In this document: positions 8,125 to 13,300 of the stretch, in pieces
Numbering within the stretch: the first letter of the stretch is position 1
Layout: each line of letters begins with the position of its first letter
Notes under the pieces: model-generated
Database searches by the model: none
Told to the model about the DNA's origin: nothing
The model's input: only the letters and a program-made list of their open reading frames with translations
Made by a program: the position numbers and the translations under genes
Source: CAYFMH01 sp964344165
Lineage (GTDB): Bacteria > Patescibacteriota > Gracilibacteria > UBA4473
Length of the DNA stretch: 13,300 nucleotides
Assembly: GCA_964344165.1 (NCBI GenBank)
Contig: CAYFMH010000046.1
Location: 1-13,300, forward strand
Reading direction: 5' to 3'

Positions 8125-8141
8125 GTTTTTCGAGCTTTTTT

Positions 8142-8322
8142 GGCATTTTTAAACCATTTTTTATTAGCCTTTTTAGATACTGAAATAGGTCTTAAAAAAA
8201 CATTTTTTGCATTTTTTTCTTGACACAATGATTTTGAAAGACTAATAATTAGAGCAATACAAAATACAAAAAGCTTAAAAATGGCTTATTTTAGCCAAAT
8301 AACGAATTAGCTTTTTTTAACC
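8142..8322. promoter_or_regulatory. Control region with repeated 14-bp operator-like sites
   Basis: This AT-rich gap between divergent arms (8049-8332, no gene) contains related 14-bp sites: GGCATTTTTAAACC (8142-8155), AGCTTAAAAATGGC (8272-8285), GGCTTATTTTAGCC (8283-8296) and AGCTTTTTTTAACC (8309-8322). They share GGCT/AGCC-like ends around an A/T core, and the third is nearly palindromic. Three lie between the early promoter and its first gene, one beside the repressor promoter. This is a natural arrangement for repressor operators. A nine-codon open frame (ATG at 8281) also lies here and is probably not a gene. Confidence 0.5.
8220..8249 (+). promoter_or_regulatory. Early promoter of the plus-strand operon
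   Basis: TTGACA at 8220-8225 is followed by a TAATAAT stretch at 8243-8249, giving a -10 of AATAAT at 18 bp or TAATAA at 17 bp. The leader to the first gene (8333) would be about 75 nt and carries three of the operator-like sites. Confidence 0.55.
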
Positions 8323-8332
8323 AATAAAAAGA

Positions 8333-8509
8333 ATGACGACCCAAACAATATCTCTAAAAAATGCCGAACAAAATGTTCAAAAATTTCTCAATTTCAAGCG
8401 ATACCGAAGACAAGAAAGAAAGGACAGCAAGTTCTTTACCGAGTTCAAACACATTTCCCATCAAACCCTCATGGACAGCATAGAAATCTTCCTAGATAAA
8501 AAATTTTAA
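8333..8509 (+). CDS. Hypothetical 58-aa protein, first early gene
   Basis: I do not recognise it. It is a small basic, helical protein with a cluster KRYRRQERKDSKFF in the middle and a C-terminal helix (SHQTLMDSIEIFLDKK). It has no membrane segment. As the first gene after the early promoter it may be a regulator or an anti-host protein, but no motif shows this. TTAACC ends ten bases before the ATG and there is no Shine-Dalgarno sequence. Length, a clean stop and tight spacing (13 bases) to the next small gene support it as real. Confidence 0.5.
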   Translation: MTTQTISLKNAEQNVQKFLNFKRYRRQERKDSKFFTEFKHISHQTLMDSIEIFLDKKF

Positions 8510-8522
8510 CCCCCTTTCAAAA

Positions 8523-8678
8523 ATGAGTGAAATAAATGACGGCTGTGTACTGCATAAAGGCAACTGGTTCTTGCTCGGTTCACGAAAGAGAGCAAAAAAA
8601 GTGTCATTCACAGACAGTTTCCGAAGCCTTCAAAAGTTAGGTATTGAAATTCGCAACGTTCCAATCCCCTCAAAATGA
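8523..8678 (+). CDS. Hypothetical 51-aa protein
   Basis: I do not recognise it. It appears to be a small single-domain beta-rich protein with a basic patch. The N-terminal half reads GCVLHKGNWFLLGSRKRAKKV and the C-terminal half DSFRSLQKLGIEIRNVPIP. Its TGA stop overlaps the ATG of the next gene as ATGA (8675-8678), a sign of translational coupling. This supports that both are genes and that TGA is a stop here. Confidence 0.5.
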   Translation: MSEINDGCVLHKGNWFLLGSRKRAKKVSFTDSFRSLQKLGIEIRNVPIPSK

Positions 8679-8845
8679 TTGTCTTTATTAACGGCATTCT
8701 AGTTTTTTTTCTTCTTTCTGCTTCATGGAATTTGTTGGCTTCAACAGGCTCTCATATCCCACCGAGAAAGCAAAACCAATACTTAACTGTTGGAATAATC
8801 CAATTCATTTTCTTTTTTCTCATTAGCTCCTCACTTATTCCCTAA
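8675..8845 (+). CDS. Small membrane protein, two hydrophobic segments (56 aa)
   Basis: The product has two hydrophobic stretches: residues about 2-22 (VFINGILVFFLLSASWNLLA) and 38-54 (TVGIIQFIFFFLISSSL). A short hydrophilic turn with PPRKQNQ sits between them. It should insert in the membrane as a hairpin. The role is unknown; size and topology would fit a holin or a superinfection-exclusion peptide, but its place among early genes does not favour holin. It overlaps the upstream gene by ATGA and the downstream gene by TAATG (8843-8847). Confidence 0.5.
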   Translation: MIVFINGILVFFLLSASWNLLASTGSHIPPRKQNQYLTVGIIQFIFFFLISSSLIP

Positions 8846-9078
8846 TGGAAACTCAAAAATCGTCAGAAATTGATCCCGAAGCAATCCAAGCTCTTTTAGA
8901 CATTATTTGTCGTCTGGAATCAAAAGTCCAGATGATAACTCTTTGGGATCATCCAGACAAGGTAAAGAAAGAAAACTTATACCAGTTTCACGAGTTATTT
9001 GCTCGTTATGAAGAGTTAAGAGATATCGCCGGACTACACCCAATCCCAAAACCAAATCTAACCCCTCAAACAAAATGA
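8845..9078 (+). CDS. Hypothetical 77-aa helical protein
   Basis: I do not recognise it. It is mostly helical and acidic: a first helix EAIQALLDIICRLESKVQMI, a WDHPDKV turn, a second helix YQFHELFARYEELRDIAG, then a proline-rich tail (HPIPKPNLTPQTK). There is no enzyme motif. Both ends overlap neighbours (TAATG at the start, ATGA at the stop), so it belongs to the same coupled early operon. It may be a small structural or adaptor protein for the winged-helix protein encoded next. Confidence 0.6.
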   Translation: METQKSSEIDPEAIQALLDIICRLESKVQMITLWDHPDKVKKENLYQFHELFARYEELRDIAGLHPIPKPNLTPQTK

Positions 9079-9377
9079 ATAAATTTAAAAGTTACGAAAA
9101 AATCCGGTTTATCTTTGAAGCTAACAATAATAATTGGCTTCGTGTCTCAGACATAGTAAACGTCAGAGGAGAACTCTTTGTTGGGCACAAAGCCAGTACC
9201 CGAATTTGTGAAATGCAAAAACGAGGGGAAATAGAATCAAAGTGGGCAACGGACGGACGATATAAATTTTATCGGCTCAAAGAAAAGGTCGATCCCCCAA
9301 AAGAAGAACCCCAACCAAAAAAGACGTTTGTTCAAACTGTCTTTGATTTTTTTACTCGCTTCATCATTGCACAATGA
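9075..9377 (+). CDS. Winged-helix-like DNA-binding protein (100 aa)
   Basis: Residues about 6-70 look like a winged helix: a first helix YEKIRFIFEANNNNW, a LRVSDIVNV turn, and a recognition-helix-like KASTRICEMQKRGEIES. It ends with a wing, DGRYKFYRL. A proline/lysine linker (PPKEEPQPKK) then leads to a hydrophobic, aromatic C-terminal helix (TFVQTVFDFFTRFIIA) that could bind a membrane or a partner. It probably regulates early genes or assists replication. Start and stop overlap neighbours through ATGA at 9075-9078 and 9374-9377. Confidence 0.65.
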   Translation: MNKFKSYEKIRFIFEANNNNWLRVSDIVNVRGELFVGHKASTRICEMQKRGEIESKWATDGRYKFYRLKEKVDPPKEEPQPKKTFVQTVFDFFTRFIIAQ

Positions 9378-9499
9378 AGGCTTTTTTAAAGGATTCGGAG
9401 CAACATATCTTTATAGAAAATCTAAAGAAAGACCTCTGTGTACTCATAAAAAAGAAACTCAAAAAGGTACGCAAAAAAATGAATAAGAAAAACCTGTAA
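9374..9499 (+). CDS. Hypothetical basic 41-aa peptide
   Basis: This short frame begins in an ATGA overlap with the winged-helix gene and ends three bases before the initiator gene. The peptide is a single basic amphipathic helix (ENLKKDLCVLIKKKLKKVRKK). Its small size makes it uncertain, but its exact fit between two genes in a chain of coupled starts argues for translation. No function can be assigned. Confidence 0.4.
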   Translation: MKAFLKDSEQHIFIENLKKDLCVLIKKKLKKVRKKMNKKNL

Positions 9500-9502
9500 A
9501 TA

Positions 9503-10360
9503 ATGGCTAATGAAAAAAACTTTACCGCCGGAGCATTCTTTCTAAGTCGGAGTATCTTAGAGAGTGAACTTTGGGAAAAAAAACCTGCCTGGTGGTTTAA
9601 GGTATTTGTTTATATTCTCGGAAGCGTAAACTATACCTCAACAAAGCACCTAGAACGAGGACAGGGATTTTTCAGCGTACAACAAATTTACAGCGCATGT
9701 TTATTGCAAAGAGAAGGTATCAAGCAACGTGCAGTAGAAAACGTACTCAACTGGTTAAAGAAGGAGGTACTCATAACGGCACAAAAAACGGCACGAGGAA
9801 GTGTGATTACAGTAGTTAATTATGGGAAATATCAGAAGCTCGATAATTACTCAAACGGAGCTAAAAACGGCACGAAAAACGGAATAGAAACGGAACAGGA
9901 ACGGGATAGAAACGGAACAAAAACGGAATCAAAACGGAATAGGAACGGAACTATAACAGTAAAAAAGAAAGAAGGTAAAAGAAAGAAAGAAATACTCTCC
10001 TACGAAGAGTATGAGGAATTTTCGGAAAAGTTTTTTAATTTCGTCAAAGGAAGATATTTACGGCTTTTCCCAAATACAGATAAAGCCACTCTCCTTGATA
10101 AATGGGGAGATGAATTTCGCAAACTAACAGAGATTGACGGCTTAAATAAGGCTCAAATAGAATTTTTGATAAATTGGCTTTTCACTTCTGAATCAGAGGA
10201 TTCTTTTTTTTGGCGAGAACAAATTATCACTCCGGCAAAGCTCCGAAAAAAGAACAAAGACGGCATCAAATATTGGAGCGTATTAGTCGATAAAATCCAT
10301 CATCAAAACAAAAAAGGAAATCAAAAAGATTTTTTAAATTTTAGAGAATATTCCACATGA
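9503..10360 (+). CDS. Phage-type replication initiator (DnaD/O-like)
   Basis: The 285-residue protein resembles phage replication proteins that bind the origin and recruit the host helicase loader. The N-terminal winged-helix domain (about 8-112) has AGAFFLSRSILESELWEKKP, GQGFFSVQQIYSAC and a wing ending GSVITVVNYGKYQKLDNY. Residues about 117-150 form a low-complexity Asn/Gly/Thr/Glu/Arg linker whose DNA carries the iteron array. A C-terminal domain (about 165-275) has the typical FFWREQIITPAKLRKKNKDGIKYWSVL segment. It starts three bases after the preceding small gene and its stop overlaps the next start (ATGA). This is the key evidence that the element replicates by itself. Confidence 0.82.
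   Translation: MANEKNFTAGAFFLSRSILESELWEKKPAWWFKVFVYILGSVNYTSTKHLERGQGFFSVQQIYSACLLQREGIKQRAVENVLNWLKKEVLITAQKTARGSVITVVNYGKYQKLDNYSNGAKNGTKNGIETEQERDRNGTKTESKRNRNGTITVKKKEGKRKKEILSYEEYEEFSEKFFNFVKGRYLRLFPNTDKATLLDKWGDEFRKLTEIDGLNKAQIEFLINWLFTSESEDSFFWREQIITPAKLRKKNKDGIKYWSVLVDKIHHQNKKGNQKDFLNFREYST
9776..9960 (+). other. Iteron array and putative replication origin inside the initiator gene
   Basis: Nine AACGG units have their ACGG at 9855, 9867, 9879, 9890, 9901, 9912, 9923, 9934 and 9945. The spacings are 12, 12, then six times 11 bp; two more units lie at 9776 and 9788. Since 11 is not a multiple of three, the repeat is kept at DNA level, one unit per helical turn, and not for the protein. 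A purine/A-rich stretch follows (9959-9995) and might open first. Phage lambda ori has the same layout, with iterons inside gene O. Confidence 0.75.
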
Positions 10361-10836
10361 CAAATCAACAAGTTTCAACCCACGTTTTTACGCACCAAAT
10401 CTACTACGAACATCCTCTCACAAAGGAAGTCAAAACGATTTATTGTTCGGCAACCAAATACAAGGAAATGCGCCAATGCTATGACCGAAGGATCAGTATA
10501 GATTTAGGCGAAGGAAAATCAGTCTCCTGGACACTTTTCAAAGGAGGAGAACGGATTGATCCAAAACGAATTGATTATGTAAATTGCACTACCTACACCA
10601 GAAAAACAAGCGAAAGAAGCTACAAAAAAGGAGTTGAACGAGAACATGTAACTTACGAGGTAATAGAAAAAAGAACAGGGCGAATACTTAGTTCACGAAC
10701 CGAAGACAACATCATCAAAGAATATCCACCAGAAGATGCCGCTCGCCATGAAAGATTTACACAGGAAATGAAGGATCGGCAAAAGACCGGAAAGTCTATT
10801 AAGGCAATTCTCCATGCGCTTTTTAATAAATCCTAA
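10357..10836 (+). CDS. Hypothetical 159-aa protein
   Basis: I do not recognise it. It is soluble and basic and looks beta-rich in its first two thirds: THVFTHQIYYEHPLTKEVKTIY, then VSWTLFKGGERIDP, then VTYEVIEKRTGRILSSR. A helical C-terminal part follows (PPEDAARHERFTQEMKDRQKTG). No cysteine cluster or nuclease motif is evident. It overlaps the initiator stop by ATGA, so it is co-translated with it, and it precedes the RusA gene. A role in DNA replication or recombination, such as single-strand binding or annealing, is possible from context only. Confidence 0.7.
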   Translation: MTNQQVSTHVFTHQIYYEHPLTKEVKTIYCSATKYKEMRQCYDRRISIDLGEGKSVSWTLFKGGERIDPKRIDYVNCTTYTRKTSERSYKKGVEREHVTYEVIEKRTGRILSSRTEDNIIKEYPPEDAARHERFTQEMKDRQKTGKSIKAILHALFNKS

Positions 10837-10847
10837 CCAATTTTTTA

Positions 10848-11120
10848 ATGCAACTGCAAAAACACCATCGCCAACTTTTCAACGAAATTGTTGAAAAAAG
10901 CACCGAAGAAAAAATCGAAATTTTTGAAAAAGAAATCTTAAAGATTGCGCCGTTGTGGATTCGGATTCTACCGGATTTCCTCAAAGCAAAGTATTTGAGG
11001 TTGAATGTTCAGGAATGGATTGTTGGAGACACAGAGGACACAGAAAGAAGTGTTGTCGTTTTTTCTCTAAGGATCGGATTCGAGACAGAAATCGTAAATA
11101 TACAACTCATGGACGAATGA
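10848..11120 (+). CDS. Hypothetical 90-aa protein
   Basis: I do not recognise it. The N-terminal half is helical and charged (HHRQLFNEIVEKSTEEKIEIFEKEI). It is followed by an amphipathic APLWIRILPDFLKAKYLRL stretch and a beta-like end (VVVFSLRIGFETEIVNIQLMD). A TAACC lies nine bases before the ATG in place of a ribosome binding site. The stop overlaps the start of the RusA gene by ATGA (11117-11120), indicating coupling with the resolvase. Confidence 0.65.
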   Translation: MQLQKHHRQLFNEIVEKSTEEKIEIFEKEILKIAPLWIRILPDFLKAKYLRLNVQEWIVGDTEDTERSVVVFSLRIGFETEIVNIQLMDE

Positions 11121-11500
11121 ATTTCATTATCAAAACAGACCAATTCCCAAACAAAAATCCACTCGGATATACCCGAACCACTCAAAGAGGTCGGTTCGAT
11201 CCAAAGTATCGCCTTTATGAAGCCTGGAAAGATTGGGTATGGCTCTCATTTTCCCAACAAGTGCGAAATTGGAAGAGAATACCCGATAAACAAAAATTCT
11301 TTCTCTCCACAATGATCTACTACAACAACGATGTTCGAGCTGATCCCTCCAATGTTTTCAAAGGGATTGAAGATGCTCTCGCAGATTCTAAGAAAAAACA
11401 CCAAGACAGGCTTTACAAAGACGACAAATGGGCAACCGGAAGATTTGAATTTCAGTTTGATCCAAAAAACCCTCGTGTTGAGTGCATGATATTTATTTAA
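11117..11500 (+). CDS. rusA: RusA-family Holliday junction resolvase
   Basis: RusA enzymes are phage-borne endonucleases that cut four-way junctions formed in replication and recombination. From the ATG at 11117 the product has 127 residues, near the 120 of E. coli RusA. The active-site region RADPSNVFKGIEDALAD (74-90) gives Asp76, Asn79, Lys82 and Asp86 for E. coli Asp70, Asn73, Lys76 and Asp80. LYKDDKWA supplies Asp102/Asp103 for Asp90/Asp91. The second acidic residue of the family motif (Asp72) is Ser78 here. The frame is open further upstream to an ATG at 10955, but that part overlaps the 90-aa gene and shows no family similarity. It fits a replication module with the initiator. Confidence 0.85.
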   Translation: MNFIIKTDQFPNKNPLGYTRTTQRGRFDPKYRLYEAWKDWVWLSFSQQVRNWKRIPDKQKFFLSTMIYYNNDVRADPSNVFKGIEDALADSKKKHQDRLYKDDKWATGRFEFQFDPKNPRVECMIFI

Positions 11501-11511
11501 CTCTCTTCGCT

Positions 11512-12408
11512 ATGAAAGAACCCGAAAAAAACGCCGACTACAACAAACTTACGAAAACCACAAAATCACGTTGTTTTGATGTGATGATGGATTTTGATAA
11601 GAACCCAGAGCATAAACAGATTGGCATACGCACAGAACTTTCTGAAACCATCCGAACCTACAAAAGACATAACTACCTCCGAAAGAACGGAAAAACAAAG
11701 ACCAAATACAGTAACCACTTGCCGGACTTTCAAGGAAGAGCAAGTGCTTTTGATCTCGCTCTAGTCAAAACCTTCAAAGGACACATACAACGTTTTTTTT
11801 GGGGGAAAGAAAAATGGGAAATGGAGCTTGTTAAATTTCTCTCCCAGATTGGCGTAATGAACCGACTAAGAAACTTAGGACAAAGTTATGATTGGGATTA
11901 TTGGCACTTTGAACTTCCCAGAGTAGTACAAGAAGATAGAGACTGTTACGCCTACGCCATCATAAACGCTCTTCAATATCATCGCAGTTGGTGGAGAGAA
12001 CGAACCCATGACGAATGTATTGAGGCGGCTGAACTTATCCAGGCAAATATGGGAAAAGGAAAAGGGATAGTCAAAGCTCTTCTATCGGCAAAGCAAATAG
12101 GATTTATAAAAGGATATGAGAAGTTCAAATTTAAGGTGCTTGAGGACTTTTGGGCATTAAACGGACATTGTGCCGTTCTTTCTCAAAAATGGGCATACGG
12201 ACTACCGGAAGACAAAAGAGAACGTTGGAAGGCAATTATTAAACGAGTTTTAGACGGATTAGGTATTCCACACCATGCCGGAGCTTTTATGTACGCTGAT
12301 AAAGAAGGCGTAAACGTGCTTAATTCACACCGACCAATTCCCGAATACTGCATTACCGATGTTACTCAAATTCAAACTGCTTATCGCATAATTGTTGACA
12401 ATCCCTGA
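11512..12408 (+). CDS. Probable two-domain peptidase: M15-like plus papain-like (endolysin candidate)
   Basis: The 298-residue protein seems to join two peptidase domains. Residues about 35-136 resemble zinc peptidases of family M15, which cut peptidoglycan stem peptides: SNHLPDFQGRASAFDLAL with His69 and Asp81, and DWDYWHFELP with His132. Here the His-Asp spacing is 12, longer than the usual seven, so this part is divergent. Residues about 137-298 resemble papain-like C1 peptidases: Gln140 and Cys145 in VQEDRDCYAYA, His254/His255 in HHAGAFMYAD, and Asn271 in VLNSHRP. No signal peptide is visible. I used the ATG at 11512; a GTG at 11482 overlaps rusA. It may degrade the cell wall at lysis or entry. 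Family calls are by eye. Confidence 0.6.
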   Translation: MKEPEKNADYNKLTKTTKSRCFDVMMDFDKNPEHKQIGIRTELSETIRTYKRHNYLRKNGKTKTKYSNHLPDFQGRASAFDLALVKTFKGHIQRFFWGKEKWEMELVKFLSQIGVMNRLRNLGQSYDWDYWHFELPRVVQEDRDCYAYAIINALQYHRSWWRERTHDECIEAAELIQANMGKGKGIVKALLSAKQIGFIKGYEKFKFKVLEDFWALNGHCAVLSQKWAYGLPEDKRERWKAIIKRVLDGLGIPHHAGAFMYADKEGVNVLNSHRPIPEYCITDVTQIQTAYRIIVDNP

Positions 12409-12414
12409 AAGTGA

Positions 12415-12441
12415 TTGACTTTTGTTATTAAATACTATAAT
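12415..12441 (+). promoter_or_regulatory. Promoter candidate upstream of the structured RNA
   Basis: TTGACT at 12415-12420 and a perfect TATAAT at 12436-12441 are 15 bp apart, which is short. It lies directly after the peptidase stop and would start a transcript near 12448. Confidence 0.45.
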
Positions 12442-12457
12442 AACATATTATTAAATG

Positions 12458-12485
12458 TTGACAAAACCATTAAAATTCATAAACT
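12458..12485 (+). promoter_or_regulatory. Promoter whose start coincides with the structured RNA
   Basis: TTGACA at 12458-12463 and TAAACT at 12480-12485 are 16 bp apart, the same spacing as the rpsS and tRNA promoters. The expected start (about 12492) is the first base of the 16-bp closing helix of the RNA downstream, which supports both calls. Confidence 0.55.
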
Positions 12486-12491
12486 TGTTTC

Positions 12492-12649
12492 TGCGCTTCA
12501 GTAGGGTCTTTGATATTATACCCAAAAATTTACCCGAAAGGGTATCAAAAAAAAGAAACATCTTCACAGACAGGGGGATTAAATCTCTGTCTAGTAGATG
12601 TTTCCTTTTGGGGAAACCCTACTGGAGCGCACAGAAGGATAATCCCCCT
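12492..12649 (+). ncRNA. Pseudoknotted structured RNA of unrecognised family
   Basis: Several helices can be drawn by eye. P1 is a 16-bp helix, 12492-12507 with 12616-12631, complete except for one T-G pair. P2 is 12509-12515 with 12543-12549, containing a CCC-GAAA-GGG hairpin (12533-12542). P3 is a perfect 9-bp helix, 12555-12563 with 12596-12604. P4 inside it is 12568-12573 with 12587-12592. The P4 loop GGGGATTA (12574-12581) pairs perfectly with TAATCCCC (12640-12647) outside P1, making a pseudoknot that can extend to 10 bp. The last paired base lies 9 nt before the ATG of the next gene, so it may be a cis-acting leader that controls translation. It could also be a separate RNA. A GGG-GAAA-CCC hairpin (12610-12619) competes with the end of P1. 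Confidence 0.72.
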
Positions 12650-12658
12650 ATCTTTGAT

Positions 12659-13246
12659 ATGGACTGTTCATCCATAACTGAAAACGAATTGACAAAATCC
12701 TTCAAAAAGGAAACTTTAGCAAACAGTATTTTTTCTGAAAAAATAATCCCTCTCCGATTACAAAATGCCCTATTAAAAAAAGCCCTCAAAGAATTGGAAG
12801 ATGCAATGGAAGAACACCCTGTGGACTTTAAATATAAAGATTTCTCTAAGCTCCAATTAGCCATTATTGAGCGATATTTACGAAAATTCATCATAAAAGG
12901 ATTTTCTTTGAGAAACGCCCACAAAGCTCTTTGCCACCTAAAGAAAGTAAAAAAAGTAACCAAGCCAAAATTTCTTACCGCATTCAAGGAATACGCCCCT
13001 AGAAATTGGCTAGATGATCGTTTTCTCGAAGATAAAGAATCACATATCATTTTAGAAGAATCAAATAACTTTTCCTACCATCATTTCATTGTTTGTTCAG
13101 AACTTCCCAAGTGTTTATTTTTCAGATTTGCCTTATCCGTAGCCTGTCAGTTCGCTATGCGATTAGGAGTAAGCATTGTAACCACAGAAGCCCCACCACC
13201 GCCACCAAAAATATCATTTTGGCGTAGATTGTTCGCTATTACCTAA
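12659..13246 (+). CDS. Hypothetical 195-aa protein behind the structured RNA
   Basis: I do not recognise it. From the ATG at 12659 the protein is mainly helical and lysine-rich (LQNALLKKALKELEDAMEEH, then QLAIIERYLRKFIIKGFSL, then HLKKVKKVTKPKF). Near the C-terminus a hydrophobic stretch (CLFFRFALSVACQFAMRLGV) may be a membrane helix or a buried core. A proline run (APPPPPK) and a short aromatic/basic tail (FWRRLFAIT) follow. The open frame reaches back to 12455, but its first 68 codons cross the promoter and the structured RNA and look non-coding. Translation is probably governed by the RNA pseudoknot just before the start. Confidence 0.7.
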   Translation: MDCSSITENELTKSFKKETLANSIFSEKIIPLRLQNALLKKALKELEDAMEEHPVDFKYKDFSKLQLAIIERYLRKFIIKGFSLRNAHKALCHLKKVKKVTKPKFLTAFKEYAPRNWLDDRFLEDKESHIILEESNNFSYHHFIVCSELPKCLFFRFALSVACQFAMRLGVSIVTTEAPPPPPKISFWRRLFAIT

Positions 13247-13256
13247 AGGAAACTCT

Positions 13257-13300
13257 GTGAAAGTCGTTTATAACGAGTGTGTAAGGATTTTAGCTGATTT
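13257..13300 (+). CDS. Start of a partial gene (GTG start)
   Basis: A GTG at 13257 opens a frame that runs off the window, with 14 complete codons (start read as M: MKVVYNECVRILAD). AAGGA lies seven bases before it, one of the few Shine-Dalgarno-like sequences at the right distance in this window, and the preceding gene ends 10 bases upstream. Too little is present to assign a function. Confidence 0.35.
   Translation, partial: MKVVYNECVRILAD

Noticed and set aside
8281..8310. Nine-codon leader peptide frame in the control region
   Set aside because: Too short, overlaps the operator-like repeats, and shows no sign of attenuation.
9854..9949. CRISPR-like repeats
   Set aside because: The units are only about 11 bp apart with no spacers and lie inside a coding sequence; an iteron array explains them better.
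10955..11116. Long N-terminal extension of the RusA frame
   Set aside because: It overlaps the 90-aa gene in another frame, is compositionally odd (Cys/Arg-rich) and not part of the RusA fold; the ATG in the ATGA overlap at 11117 fits the family length.
12492..12649. Assignment of the structured RNA to a known ribozyme or riboswitch class
   Set aside because: No hammerhead core (CTGATGA with matching GAAAC), HDV-like or twister core could be placed, and no common riboswitch consensus was recognised; the family is left open.
12455..12658. N-terminal extension of the 195-aa protein (68 further codons)
   Set aside because: It runs through the -35 box at 12458 and all helices of the structured RNA, has no clear protein features, and a good ATG exists at 12659.

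Overview
Organism and setting. The window looks like a small-genome, AT-rich bacterium, most likely a Candidate Phyla Radiation (Patescibacteria) type. This is an inference from SD-poor gene starts, short proteins, overlapping genes and a broken-up ribosomal protein cluster; there is no rRNA here to prove it. TGA behaves as a stop, so the glycine-recoded lineages (Gracilibacteria, Absconditabacteria) are unlikely.

Left part, chromosomal (about 1-4557). A strong promoter drives rpsS-rplV-rpsC, a three-gene remnant of the S10 cluster without rplB upstream or rplP downstream. A small acidic lipoprotein gene follows with its own promoter. It converges on lysS (lysyl-tRNA synthetase) across a bidirectional terminator. 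lysS is the last gene of a minus-strand operon that begins with a non-RHH antitoxin and a YafQ/RelE-type toxin, so an essential synthetase gene sits behind a toxin-antitoxin promoter. A small coiled-coil protein gene and a tRNA-Ile(GAT) gene with a consensus promoter close the host part.

Right part, integrated element (about 4536-13300, open at the right). A 528-aa large serine recombinase reads toward the tRNA and stops inside its T-arm, as expected for an element integrated at a tRNA 3' end. Upstream in the same minus-strand operon are two short serine-recombinase relatives (a 44-aa peptide and a 122-aa catalytic-domain fragment), three small unknown or regulatory proteins and a repressor-like protein. 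An AT-rich control region (8049-8332) with divergent promoters and repeated 14-bp sites separates this lysogeny-type arm from a plus-strand early operon. That operon holds several micro-genes joined by ATGA/TAATG overlaps, a winged-helix protein, a phage-type replication initiator with an 11-bp-phased iteron array inside its coding sequence, a RusA-type Holliday junction resolvase and a probable double-peptidase wall-degrading enzyme. The layout is that of a temperate phage or phage-derived element.

Most striking signal. Between the peptidase gene and the next protein gene lies a compact, pseudoknotted RNA (12492-12649). It has a 16-bp closing helix, three internal helices and a long-range loop pairing that ends 9 nt before a start codon. 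A consensus-like promoter would start transcription at its first paired base. I do not recognise its family.
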